NCBI RefSeq assembly: GCF_022201045.2
Contig: NC_068559.1
Location: forward strand, 25,427,501 to 25,491,500
From: Citrus sinensis
Lineage: Eukaryota; Streptophyta; Magnoliopsida; Sapindales; Rutaceae
Length of the DNA stretch: 64,000 nucleotides
Reading direction: 5' to 3'
Shown piece after piece: positions 44,330-55,600 of this stretch. A program made the position numbers and the translations under genes. The notes under the pieces were generated by a model. The model was not told the DNA's origin, ran no database searches, and worked only from the letters and a program-made list of their open reading frames with translations. The first letter of the stretch is position 1. Each line of letters opens with the position of its first letter.

Positions 44330-45274
44330 TCATTTGGTGTATGAAAAAGAACGCGACAGCCAACCCGATTTCTTACATTCTTTTTGTGGTGTCATCAGCC
44401 ATCCTGACTCAAACAATTCCAAAATTTGATCGCGTTTACTTATGTTTTCATCGGTTTTACTTGTACCCACCTCTTCCACATTTCTATGATCTTCATCCTC
44501 GCAAACATCCTGTTTCTGAGTCTCCTGCATTTTGCCATCATCTTTGTTTGCTATGTTTTCATTTGTCTCCTCCTCTCCGTCTTTGCTGCCAATACGTTTC
44601 GGACCCCCATTTTCTAAGCCATTTTCATTCTTTGCCATGCTTTCTTTTTTCCTCTTCTCTAGAAGTGCTTCCTTGTATGTCACTTCCTGCTTATCTGTGA
44701 CATTAACATTGTCAATATCAGATTTCGATGATTGAGCCGTACTAGGACGAGATGATTCTACAGGTTGGTTTGCTGATGGTGATTCATTGTTGCACTCATT
44801 GCTGTGTGTATCGACTCTAATCTCCTTCTCTTTAGCGTGTTCAAATTCCCAATGCATCAACATAGAGATCCAATAATTTAGCCATGAAATGACCAGATTC
44901 ACTGCCCAATCTAGCAATGAATATTGGTGAATAATCATGGGGAATTCTTTTATAGCATCATCAAATTTTTGGGGCAAAGTTTCTGTGATCTCAATGAGCT
45001 TGTCTGTTGTGTTAAACACATGTTTTGAAGGTGGGAATATGGTCTCAACTCTTTTCTCAATGGCTAGGATAAGATCATCACCAAAGGAGAGGGTTACTAA
45101 CAATTGATATTGCAGGGCATAGACTACCGGGCCGGCGAATTCGACTAATCTGGTTAATTTTCTAGCCAGCGAACCTATTGGTCCGCTGAAATCTTTGGAC
45201 CTTGTGTGGGCCATGTGAGCAATTGATAATATAGCAACTCCACCTGTATGCAACGGGCGGCGTCTAGAGCTCAT
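44330..45274 (-). CDS. Uncharacterised plant protein, 314 residues, single coding exon
   Basis: I do not recognise a named family. The N-terminus is basic (SSRRRPLHTGGVAILSIAH). Residues 35-140 are amphipathic to hydrophobic (FAGPVVYALQYQLLVTLSF, then IFPPSKHVFNTTDKLIEI, then LLDWAVNLVISWLNYWISML), suggesting peripheral or hairpin membrane association, perhaps distantly like rubber-elongation-factor/lipid-droplet proteins. Residues 150-290 are low-complexity and highly charged (Glu, Lys, Asn, Asp). The C-terminus is conserved-looking (ILELFESGWLMTP, KKSGWLSRSFSYTK). A TTCTCAG or TTGTTCAG acceptor 20-35 nt before the ATG suggests a leader intron. The length and clean frame support a real gene. 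Confidence 0.75.
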   Translation of the reverse strand: MSSRRRPLHTGGVAILSIAHMAHTRSKDFSGPIGSLARKLTRLVEFAGPVVYALQYQLLVTLSFGDDLILAIEKRVETIFPPSKHVFNTTDKLIEITETLPQKFDDAIKEFPMIIHQYSLLDWAVNLVISWLNYWISMLMHWEFEHAKEKEIRVDTHSNECNNESPSANQPVESSRPSTAQSSKSDIDNVNVTDKQEVTYKEALLEKRKKESMAKNENGLENGGPKRIGSKDGEEETNENIANKDDGKMQETQKQDVCEDEDHRNVEEVGTSKTDENISKRDQILELFESGWLMTPQKECKKSGWLSRSFSYTK

Positions 45275-46573
45275 TCTGGGGCTTAGTGCTGAACAATGAA
45301 CCCTGAGAAAATCAATCCAAATTTGTCAAAAATTTACGAAGAATCAATCATCATCACCTTGAGATTCAACTTGTAATCACATATTTTTTTGTCGACGCCG
45401 AGTGCTAGCAACACACATTATAACAGGACTTTTATACATGATAATGCAGTTTTGTTCTTTAGCTAATCAGCATCATTGAATTTCAGCTAAACAATCTTAA
45501 GTTTTAGCCAAGGACATTGTTGGTCCATACAAAAAAACTTAGAAATTGAATTTTCTTTTTCCTTGCTTTTGGAGAAATGACTAAAACTCGTACCTTAAAG
45601 AAAGAAAATTGTTGCAGAGCTCAAAAAACTCCCTGAAAAAAAAAATTGATTGGTTTATTTTTGTTCCTTTGGCGTAAAAGAAGAGAAGTCCACGAACTTA
45701 ATTACTGGTGCAAAAACAAAATAGAAAATCAAATATTTCCAAATGAACTAATTTGATTCCTATATAAGACTTGTGTTCTATTCTGATTTTCTCTCGCGAT
45801 AAATGCGGGAAAAATAAACGGCTGTTATAAAATTTAGCGGGAGTTTATGGTTGTCAAAAACGATTTTATAACAGATTCGGGAAGGTTTGATTCGCCGATG
45901 GTCCTGCACTGTTAGTCACGTGAAAATATGACACGTGTAAAATCAACTCTATCAAAGGTAAAATAATTAGATTATTAGTAATATGTAGACGTTGATGGGG
46001 ATCAGGATACGGTGCAACTGTGGTACCGTGTCACAGTTACATCCAACCGTTGGATGCACTTGGATTGGTGGAGTCCATTGGCATCTAACGGCTGAATGTA
46101 ACTGTGACACGCCCGATTGATGGAGTCATGGAGGAGCTCAAGACACTTCCAATTTTCAAGTAAACATTCTTAATTCTTTCACTTTTTAATAATAATAATA
46201 ATAAATAAATAAAAGAGAGACTAGATGAGTGTTTTGCTGAAACTGTTTACAAATTTCAAGTAGGTTTGTCACAAGTAACTTTTTGAGTATTTCTACAGAG
46301 AGCAGAAACTGAAAATGCTTTTGCGCAGAAGCACTTTCGGTCTGTCAGTAAAGATTCGAAGAATTTTCCATCAACGGATGTGAAAAGGAGCCGAAGCATC
46401 TTATTCTATTCTCTGATTCTCACTCACACGCCACAACTCCAAAAGGCAAATTCACGCACTGGGTGTCCTCTTATTAACACTTGCCAGCTGAACTGTCAAA
46501 TTCATTCACAGCTCGAATTCCACTTCACAATGAATCAGGGCTCAAAAGCGAATTTCCAACTTTGCAACTCAAA
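45275..46573. promoter_or_regulatory. Divergent promoter region between the uncharacterised gene and the OTU gene
   Basis: Leader sequence of the minus-strand gene probably extends to about 45800. The OTU gene transcript starts somewhere after about 46350. CACGTG-like cores (TCACGTGAAA near 45917, ACACGTGTAA near 45931) lie between them. The hairpin at 46027-46111 is listed separately. Confidence 0.45.
46027..46111. repeat. 31-bp near-perfect inverted repeat (hairpin)
   Basis: Arms 46027-46057 (starting CGTGTCACAGTTACAT) and 46081-46111 (ending ATGTAACTGTGACACG) pair with three mismatches around a 23-nt loop. TTGATGG sits on both outer sides (near 45992 and 46117), which may be a residual duplication. 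It could be a tiny MITE or a structured promoter element. Confidence 0.75.
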
Positions 46574-48935
46574 ATGCTGAAACGACAAACTTCCGTTGGT
46601 AACAACTCGTCCCAGTTTCAAACTACTGTCCGTATGTTTAATTTTTAAATTAGCTTAGTTTTAACAAAGAATTGTAATGTGCATGCGTTCTCTAGTAAAG
46701 AAGGGCTTTTTTCCCTCCTCTTTATGCTTTTCTTCTTGAAATTGATAACAAATCTATTCTTTGCTTGCTTTTCCTGTTTTCTTTTTGCTTTTGGTAGTAT
46801 TCAAGTTATCTCGTTGTTGTCGGGATGGGGTGATTTTTAAATTATTCTTACCTCTTTGTAAAGACCACCCTGGTAGTTAATTATGGATAATGCCGAAGGT
46901 TTGCTCATCTTTCGCCTGTCTTTGTATTTTCTTTTATATTGCCATGTGTGGAAGCCTTTGAATTCTTGGCAATGGTTTGTTTGCATTTATTTTTTTTTTC
47001 AAAGATACAAAACCGGAACATGAGTGTTGGAAAAGTATAGTTTTGAAATTGCGTTAACATCGTTGGACAAAATATTAATCCATTGATAAATTTTTTATGA
47101 GTACGTAGTTAAAATATATATGTGCATGTCTATATGGTTGGGTGGATGTATATGTTGAATAGCTAAAAGCTTAATTGTCGTCTTGATCGCTTAATGAATG
47201 GATTTTTGTTAGCTTGATTCAGGCATAGCTGGTGATGGAAGATGCTTGTTCCGGTCCGTCATTCATGGTGCTTGGCTGAGAGCTGGAAGGCAATCTCCAA
47301 GCGACAGCCTCCAAAGAGAACTTGCCGATGAGCTTAGAGCTAAAGTACAGAATTAACTCTTTTTCTTCTTTCCCTGATTTTTAACGAGACTAAAGTATGC
47401 TTCTAACTTTTGCATGCTTCAATCTTCTGCCTGGGTACTATTGATGTTGTATTTTGATTATGCTTTCTTGTTTCTTTTCGGTTTCTGTTATATGCTCTAG
47501 GGGGCGAAGGTAGTTGCTTAAAGTTCCATATTTTTTTAACGCGTCATGTCTTTTGAGTATTGTTTTAGTAATTTTCTAATTAATAATTTTTTTTAAAATT
47601 ATGTATGGTAAAAAAATTCTATTAGACATCTTTATAATTAACAACTATCTTACAATTAAAAAATTTTTTAATAGAAAATTAATATTTGATAACTTTAATG
47701 TTAAAAAGATATGATTAAAAATATTGTTTAACTAATAATTCATTCATTATTAGTTGTTTGAAAAAAAAAATTATATTATTTACCTTTTCAGTTTCGTAAA
47801 AAAATTGATTATTTACTGTTGAAATCTTTAACTTTTAATATTTCTTTTAATTTCTCTTAAAACCTTATAATCTAAGAAAAAAAAGTAGATTAAAAAATGG
47901 TTTCTTACTCCTTTCTTTACAAAGAAAATTATCACATTCATTGTTTCATTTATGAAAAAGAAAAAGAAAATAGTTTATTGAAATACAAAACTCATATCTA
48001 TTATATGATAATCAATTTACCATCTCAACTTTTTATGTGCTATCATTTTAAATATTCTACTTGAAAATAATATTGTTCTTATTTATTTTTTTGTTTATTT
48101 TTGTAATATTTCTAGTGGAAGTAAAAAATATATCTTCTTGATTATCTTTTTATTACTGTTAAAATTTAAGAATTAAAGATGGAGTGAATTTTGAATACTT
48201 TTATGTTTATTTGAGTATTGAAATTATAAAAGAAAAAGAGGCGCCACAAATTTTTTTTTCCTACTCCAAACTCCAAAGCCGGCCCTGATACGTTCAGCCC
48301 TTCTTTGATTAGTTGGTTCTCCTTTGTTTACATTCATCAATATGAATTCACTTGTCCTTCTGTGTTTACCTTCATAAATGCATATATTTCATTTTCACCT
48401 AACTTACAGAGGACATGATGTTGTTGGGACAGGTTGCCGATGAATTTTTGTTGAGACGGGCAGAAACTGAATGGTAAAATTTCTTGAGAAAAGCCTATAT
48501 TATGTTGTCATATGATGGAAGATATAAGTTGAAGAACTTCTTGGGTTGGCAGGTTTGTTGAAGGTGATTTCGACGCATATGTTAGACAGATGCGACAGCC
48601 ACACAGTTGGGGAGGAGAGCCTGAGCTGCTAATGTCCTCTCATGTACTCAAGTAAGTCACAATCCTGAAGTCATACTTGCTATTAGATTGAAATGACACT
48701 CTTTTTAACTGTAAACATACCAAAGTTTCTTGCCTACTGATCAGTACTTATGACTTCTACTTTCAGGATGCCAATCACAGTTTATATGCGGGATAAAACT
48801 TCCGGCAGCCTCAAAAATTTATCTGAATATGGTCAAGAATATGGCAAAGAAAACCCTATCCGTGTTCTGTATCATGGTTATGGACACTACGACTTGTTGC
48901 GGGGTCATGACGCTACCACACAATCTAGGCTGTAA
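46574..48935 (+). CDS. OTU-family cysteine protease (deubiquitinase, OTU4-like), compact form
   Basis: Core exons are 47223-47344, 48433-48473, 48553-48651 and 48767-48935. The first exon is either 46574-46631 (ATG, 58 nt, GTATGT donor; 162-residue protein) or 46883-46898 (ATG GAT AAT GCC GAA G; 148 residues). Both are phase 1 and join in frame. The sequence IAGDGRCLFRSVIHGAWLR holds the catalytic Asp-Gly-Arg-Cys motif. WFVEGDFDAYVRQM, WGGEPELLMSSHVL and MPITVYM follow, then YHGYGHYDLL with the catalytic His. This matches plant OTU4-like enzymes that trim ubiquitin chains. The long N-terminal extension of those proteins is missing, so this is a short paralogue or an isoform. The unspliced C-terminus is SRL. 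Confidence 0.85.
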
Positions 48936-49059
48936 GATGACTGACCGCATATCATAGAATCTTATCTTTCTCTCTATCTGAACATCAAATAAGGCATAAA
49001 ACTTGTTTTTAGTCTTAAAAACTTGTTTTGGTGGTATTGGCAGGTGCAAGAAAAGATGA
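48932..49059 (+). other. Optional last intron and alternative C-terminus of the OTU gene
   Basis: A good donor (CT followed by GTAAGATG, intron from 48932) overlaps the SRL stop codon. An acceptor TTGGCAG ends at 49043. Splicing would replace the stop and add TGC AAG AAA AGA before TGA at 49057-49059, changing the C-terminus from SRL to SRLCKKR. Confidence 0.5.
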
Positions 49060-49575
49060 TGAAGATGATTATGTAGGCAGTCACAATAGTGCTCAGATTC
49101 CTAAGCTGTTTAATTTCATTTCATCCTTCATGGATGAGATTATCTATTAGTTGATGAATTCCTATCGTGTATACAATGAATATTTGGTGATAATCACTAA
49201 TGTGCATACTTGATGAATGCATGTAATTACAGAATGAATCTTGCAACCCTCTAATATGTTCCGAGAACGGATCAAAGTTTCCCTTGGAAGCAGTGGAAAC
49301 GGCAGAAAGAAAAGGATTTTAAGCAACGACAAACCAAAAACAGCTCTATTGAAAATCATGAAAGAAAGCTAATAATTGATGTACACAAAGGTGAAATGCC
49401 AACATTCCATACGGAAGAAAGAAACTTGTTTCCGTTAAACTGTAACTGGAGTGAACATTGGAGGACTCTAAAAAAAAAAGAGTGAAAAATTTAATATATA
49501 GAATCATATAAATTAGAACACACACACACATACATTTATATACAAACCATGTAACAAAGAGGTATGAAAACAGAA

Positions 49576-52500
49576 TCACTGTTCCCCATCCTTCCATACT
49601 TCCCGAAGGAGTTTATATCTGATAACTTTTCGACCACCTTGTCCCTTAGGCATCCAGTTGGGAGCTGCTGATAAAGGAGAAGGGTGGGAGTTGTCAGCAA
49701 TAATTGAAGTAATGGATGAATCCAACTCATCAAGCTCGTCATCACTAGTGTATGATTTTCTAAGCACTGCTGATCCACTCCTCTGCAGAGCTTGATTTCC
49801 GACCTCTCCTACAATGCCAGACAATGAAGCTGCAGGAGCTGGTGAATAGACTGTGGGAGTAGCCATGCATGGGAAGCTTGTAAGAGATCCTTCCTCATCC
49901 TCACAGGGGACCTAAATCAAGATCAAAACCAAAATGATCAGGCAATGGTTCTCTCTCTAAAATATAATGGACATACCATGTATTCAAGAGTCTGCAGAAT
50001 GCTAACTAGCGAATAAACACATTTTGCAAAAATAACACTGGCTTCTTGCAAATCAGCTAACCTCAGAATCCAAGGCTTCAAAAACAGAGGGTGAAATTGG
50101 GTCGGGGTTAAACTCGTCAGGAACAAAATTGTTAAGAACTCTCTTAATCAATGGTGCACCAAATGTAGGGCATACCTTCAAAGACCAAATTTAAGGAAAA
50201 TGAGATTACTGAGGGAATAAGAAGGAAACCATCAGATTTGCGCACCCAAAAATTGAATCATTAATGAATATATCACCAAGTACGGTCAAGAATTTCACCT
50301 CTTTCCTTGTGTAATTATCAGCAAGCATTTCACATGGAAGCATCATGAGATCACTCAATGCATTAAGGAGCTGAAAAGGCTTGAAAGATCTATCACGTTC
50401 AATGCCCTTCTCATCACAAACTTCATTCACGTCTTCAAGAGGGTCATTATCGTCAATACCAAATAAATCTGTAAGCCATCTGGACCAGTTCCCAATCTGA
50501 AAACATAAAAACAAGAAGAGAAAAATCCTCAAATCAAAAAATAAAAACAAAGTAAATAAAAGTTGTGACTATCTTTTGTTGTCATATTCCAGGGAGAGTC
50601 CAACATGCGACTCTACGAAGGAACATTAGTGAAAAGAGAATGCCAAAAAAGACAATCCTTGTAAAATTGGGAAATAGATGCATGGTTTGCACACTGGGGT
50701 CGTAAATATGAAATCCCGTCTTTTGACAAACACCAAACTAGACTCATAAAACAAACTTTCTGGTACTCACAGCATTTTTTAGTTGTGCACCAGCCCCAAA
50801 GCTTGATTTTCCGGCCGGAATAGGAAGAACTTTCGGATCACTTATGGGATCAGATACAGGATCTGTTGGCATCTCTTCAGCTGATTCACGAAGAATAGCA
50901 TTGAACATTGCCACATCTAATCTACCCACCAACTGCTCCATTACCTAGAGAAAACAACAGCAAAAGCACATTTCTGTCAAATGCTTTTCAACGACAGTCA
51001 ATCATGCTGCAGAAGATCCAACCATGCTGGCATATTATATTGCTTTAATACAACATAAACCAGCAGATACACCAGAAAGTTCTTCGAGAAGGTCTCCTAG
51101 GAAACTACAGGGTACAAACAGCTGATATGGCCCATAGCTCAAGACCAACTGTTCTTGCACATGATATTGGAATTATACTAGAGATCATATGCATAAACCA
51201 TCAGAAGAAAGCGTTCTTTAGGAATGACCAGAAATAGTAGGTTGCTAAGTTGCTCACCGCAAGCTCTATCAAGCAAAATAGCATATTGCAGATAATTTAT
51301 ATATGCTTAGAATCAACGTCGTCCAGAACCCAACCTGTTCAGACTACATAAAATTCAGAACCAACTGTAGGATAGAAGTTCCTTTTTTGCTATCTTTTAA
51401 TAACTCCAATCATAACAGAGAATTAACAGAATTACTCTCAGGTGTAGTTTGGAGTTCTTTAGGTATATGGCCAAATATCTCATTTCCGCCATGTGATGGA
51501 AGATCACTTAGTTACCAAGAATTACATCCATAACCTACAATGCTGCTAGAATATAATCAAATAACAAGTTAAGATTGCCTTGAAGAGACTCACATTCATA
51601 GACAAAACTCTTGGAGATATAAAATAACTCATAAAGAACTCACTTAGGAAGAGCTTCATCCCACCACAGTACACTTTCAAGAAATAAAAACAAAAAGGAA
51701 CACATTTGTTTGCAGACAATTTAGTTAATCTTGAAATTAAACTCATTCATATGCATGTCAAAAAAGGAAATAACAGAAGCAATGATACCAATTTAGCCAG
51801 CACAGGCAAGCAGCCACACTCATGTCCTCCTGCTCGAACCGGGCAAAGCCTTTCACATGCGTCTTTGAAAGCCTTCTTCCAGAGTTCGATAGAAAAATTT
51901 CCCTGCTCTTGATCACCCAATCCATTTCTTCTTCCAGAGGCTTTCCTTGAGCTTGAGCCTTTCACAGCTGCAGACTGCATGTGGGGAGTCAAAGTCTGGA
52001 GAGTTTGAAAAAGGAAACCACATTAGGCATGACAAGAATTTTCATTCAAGCTAAAAGTAGGAGAATTTAGCAGTGGCAACAGACAGAAAAAGAGAAAAAT
52101 TTGACCTGCCACCACACAGACTCAACGATTCGGGAGAAGATCCAAGCTTCCAACTTTTCCAATGCAACTATAAATGTTTGCAGATTCTCCCAATCATCAG
52201 ACTCACCTATCACATTATTTTTTTCGATCTCACTGATAGACTCTTGCCTTTTTGGTGTAAACCTCTCCGCCAATCCCTTTTTATCTCCATTGTTAGTGCT
52301 TGGTCCGTCGGACAATTGCATTCCTCCAATAGCATGGCTGACAATAGCTCTAAGCAGAACTGTATTTGACAACCAGAAAGTCAGCCTGTAAGAAGAAAAC
52401 AGAATAATCAATCTCCACAAAACAGATCAGAAAACAGACGTCCATTATCTATTTACATACAGGTTATGCATATAAAACAGAAACATAAACAAGCATGTAT

Positions 52501-54809
52501 TCCATGACCGGACTTATATGACGAATTGACAACTAAATGCCTTTATACCACATATACTTGGACTTCTTGATTCTACAATATGTAAAATCTCTATGATGAA
52601 AGTCTTACATAGGCAAAGTGACTGGAACTCAACTTGCTTGAGATTGAAGAGTTTCTCACTAAGCATTGAATACGTACCTTGGAACATCATTCCCACATGC
52701 TTTAGAAACCAAAACTAATCCTGAAATAGCAGTCCTCGCTGCACTTGCTCTCTTAGCTTTGAACATTGCTCTGCAAGCATGAAAATAGAATCTAGAAAGG
52801 CGCCGTGCTGGAGTGTGTACCTTACTTGTAGAACTCCCATGCTCAGCAACAACTGAATAAAGGCCAACCTCAAGAGCAGCAGCTTCCCTCAATTCGTCTT
52901 GAAGCATTTCAATTTTAAATTCCAATCCAACATTCCTGGTGGAAAGTCCTTTGGTTGTTTCTTCCCATCCATTATGAGCATTAGTCATGCCAGCTTTATA
53001 AACATCTTTAGAAATATCATTTTTCTTCTCCTTCCCCATGAATTCACTACTACTGAGCAGCCTATTGCTCTTAGCAGACTCAAAGTGCAACTGAGACTTC
53101 ACATGCTTTAGTTTATCACCTGTAGCAATACCTCTCTGTGCCTCAGGTGATGTCCGGCTATGTGCAAGAGTATTACTCCTTAGTTTAATTTCCCTTTTTG
53201 AAGTACCTTCTGGAAATTTAATACCTAGTTTGTCATCAAAAGAATTTTTCTTTACTTCAAAGTTCTGTTTGTCCTGTCCGTTTCCATCCTGATCCTTTTT
53301 CTCTTTGTACTCCAAAATACCAATATTTGAGCTACCAGCTCCAACTACATCTAAACCATTTTTTCCACGCCTTCCAGTTATTCTGGCATCCTCAAGATTG
53401 ATCAGGGAGTCCTCTAAGCTGACTTGATCTGTGTCTGTACCCACCTGAATATGCATGTCTGAGGATAGATTAGTTGATGACAAAGAGGATGAACCAACAT
53501 TACTAGTTTTATGTAGTCCAACCACTTGATTCACCTCTTCCTTTGCTGGCACTAGAAGTGAAGATAGAGCAGGGTCCCTGTTAACCCTTCTCGTGACATC
53601 CTTCACTGAATATGTTTTATTCTACAATCTTATTTGAAGAATGTTATTTAAAATTGCTATTGTACAAAGCTACACAAGTACAGTTTCCAAAACAGAAGGA
53701 AAACACCTATCAGTAAATCTGTGGTACTATGATGTCATCCATACAGATTTGAAATTAATGTCCACTATCAGCTCAAAACCCAAATATGATTCACAAGTAT
53801 AGCAAAGGTGGAATAGATTGACATATGTATGAGTCACATGTGCAGCTGGTTTACTCATCCCAAAGAAAATCCTGATAAAAGTTTCCAGAAACTAAAACAT
53901 AATACCTAATTGTGCAGAGCTAAATTTATATGGTTACAATCAAACTTGAACATATTAATGCTTTCTTTGTTTGGACACAGACAATGTATTCCAGTTTGAA
54001 AGTTTACTTGTTTTTCAGGTCAAATTACCAAAAATCTTGGTGCTGCTGAGCATAGAGAGTCAGTGTAAAGGGATCAGAGAATACATCAAAATAATAAATT
54101 TGAGTACCTTATAATTTTGAGCAGGTGAACCCCCCGTAATCTCAAAGGTTGAAGATGAAATTGTCCGTGATGAATGTGAGGAAACATCATCCACCTCATC
54201 ATCCGTAAAAGAGGCAATCTCGCATTCCTCATCATTTCCTTCATTCGTCAACTCTGAGAATGTTTCACTCCCATCTTTGTCCAAAGACACTTCTTTCAAC
54301 AAGCTGCTGTTTAATGCCGCGGAGGAATTGTCTTTGTAAAATGGCTCAATAACAAGATAAAAAATGGGTTGAGCCATGTTCCTAGAACTCTTCTTAAAGT
54401 TAATCGGAGCACTTATGGCTATGCCTTCCTTGATAATTCCATAATCTGCAAGATTTATAACAGCTGATCCCAAGAGTTGACCTTTAACGCGCTTCTCCTT
54501 TCCAGTTTCATACAAGTATATCTCTAAGTAATTCTTCTGAAAACTATCATTAGCAATGCCTTTTCTTGATGCTTCCCCATATAAAGTAACCGAAATTCTG
54601 AATCGCTCATTAAACTCAATTTTTCCACCGCCAACACTGGATGCTAAGGATCCAGAATTCAGATCCCCATTTTCCCATTGAAGCAACACAGAATGAACAG
54701 ATACTAAAGATTGTGATGGAGGCCAAGGTCTAATCTCTTGCAGATTGATCAAATAATCAACTTGAACTGAACCGCGCTTTTTGTTCTTTGTTTTTAGTCC
54801 AAGAACCAT
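49576..54809 (-). CDS. NT-C2 (EEIG1/EHBP1-type) domain protein with DIL-like C-terminal region
   Basis: Eight coding exons: 54108-54809, 52678-53621, 52106-52385, 51789-51995, 50771-50944, 50299-50496, 50062-50175 and 49576-49911. Phases close to 984 residues. Residues 1-150 form an NT-C2 domain (VDYLINLQEIRPWPPSQSLV, then VLLQWENG, FNERFRISVTLY, LLGSAVINLADYG), a lipid- or membrane-linked fold. Residues 165-450 are a Ser/Lys/Asp-rich linker. The C-terminal half resembles a DIL/myosin-tail-like helical region (LTFWLSNTVLLRAIVSHAIG, then AWIFSRIVESVWWQ, LVGRLDVAMFNAILRE, SFKPFQLLNALSDLMMLPCE, APLIKRVLNNFVPDEFNPDP). Such proteins are thought to link vesicles or organelles to the cytoskeleton; older annotations call relatives nucleolar gar2-like. 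The intron between exons 4 and 5 (50945-51788) shows nothing else. Confidence 0.9.
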
Positions 54810-55600
54810 TATTGCAAAAAAGCGGTGATCTTGCTTTAAGTGGAAAGGCTTAATTTACAAAGCCTTCAATTCATGAACCCTTAAATGCTAAAGCAGAAAC
54901 AAAAGGAAATGGCAGAATCAGAGATAATACTCCCCATAAGCAATCGAAATTGCATGTTTCACAACAGATAATCAAATAAAGCGAAAGAGCATAACTTCAA
55001 ATGCAGAAAATGAATCTGAACATAAAGAACCGTGATCAAGTTCATTTGACCAAAAAATAAAGTAATGACATGTTCGGATTATAAAAATAATGAAAAATGA
55101 AATTATACCAGAACGTGGGTCCGTATCAGAAACAAAAAATATTAATATACAATCAGTTCATGCATTTTCATTAAATAAAGTAAGCAGAATCCAAGACTAA
55201 TGATATTGTATAATTATATGAACCTGAAGAGGACCTCCACAAATGAGTAGCCAAATGAATAATACGAGCTAAATATCTAATCCAACCCAGTTCCCACAAA
55301 AGGAAAAAAAGAAAAGAAAAAAGGTTTTACCTTAAATCAAAGCTTAGTTGCAATCAAACAAGTTGATGACTTTATAGCATCGGATCCAGTAAAAAGCGAC
55401 TAGAAATCAAACAAACAAGCAAAGCTCCAGAAGCTGCAGAAAGCAACTACTTAAAAGAAACAAAGTGAAAGATCAAAGCTTTAAAAGAATGGAAATGCAG
55501 ATTACTTTGTACTAACATTACAGTTTTGGAAGAGTAACTACGACTGAAAGAGAAATTAAAGGACTAATAAGAAGAATAAGAATGTTGTTGGTGCCTTGTT
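54810..55600 (-). promoter_or_regulatory. 5' UTR and probable leader intron of the NT-C2 gene
   Basis: Between the ATG at 54809 and the pyrimidine/purine-rich block at 55300-55600 lies T-rich (minus strand) intron-like sequence. A GATTTAAGGTAAAACC donor near 55330 suggests a leader exon upstream. The start site is not resolved. Confidence 0.4.

Noticed and set aside
44278..44735. Plus-strand open frames rich in Leu, Phe, Ser and Cys
   Set aside because: They are the antisense shadow of the charged tail of the minus-strand 314-residue gene.
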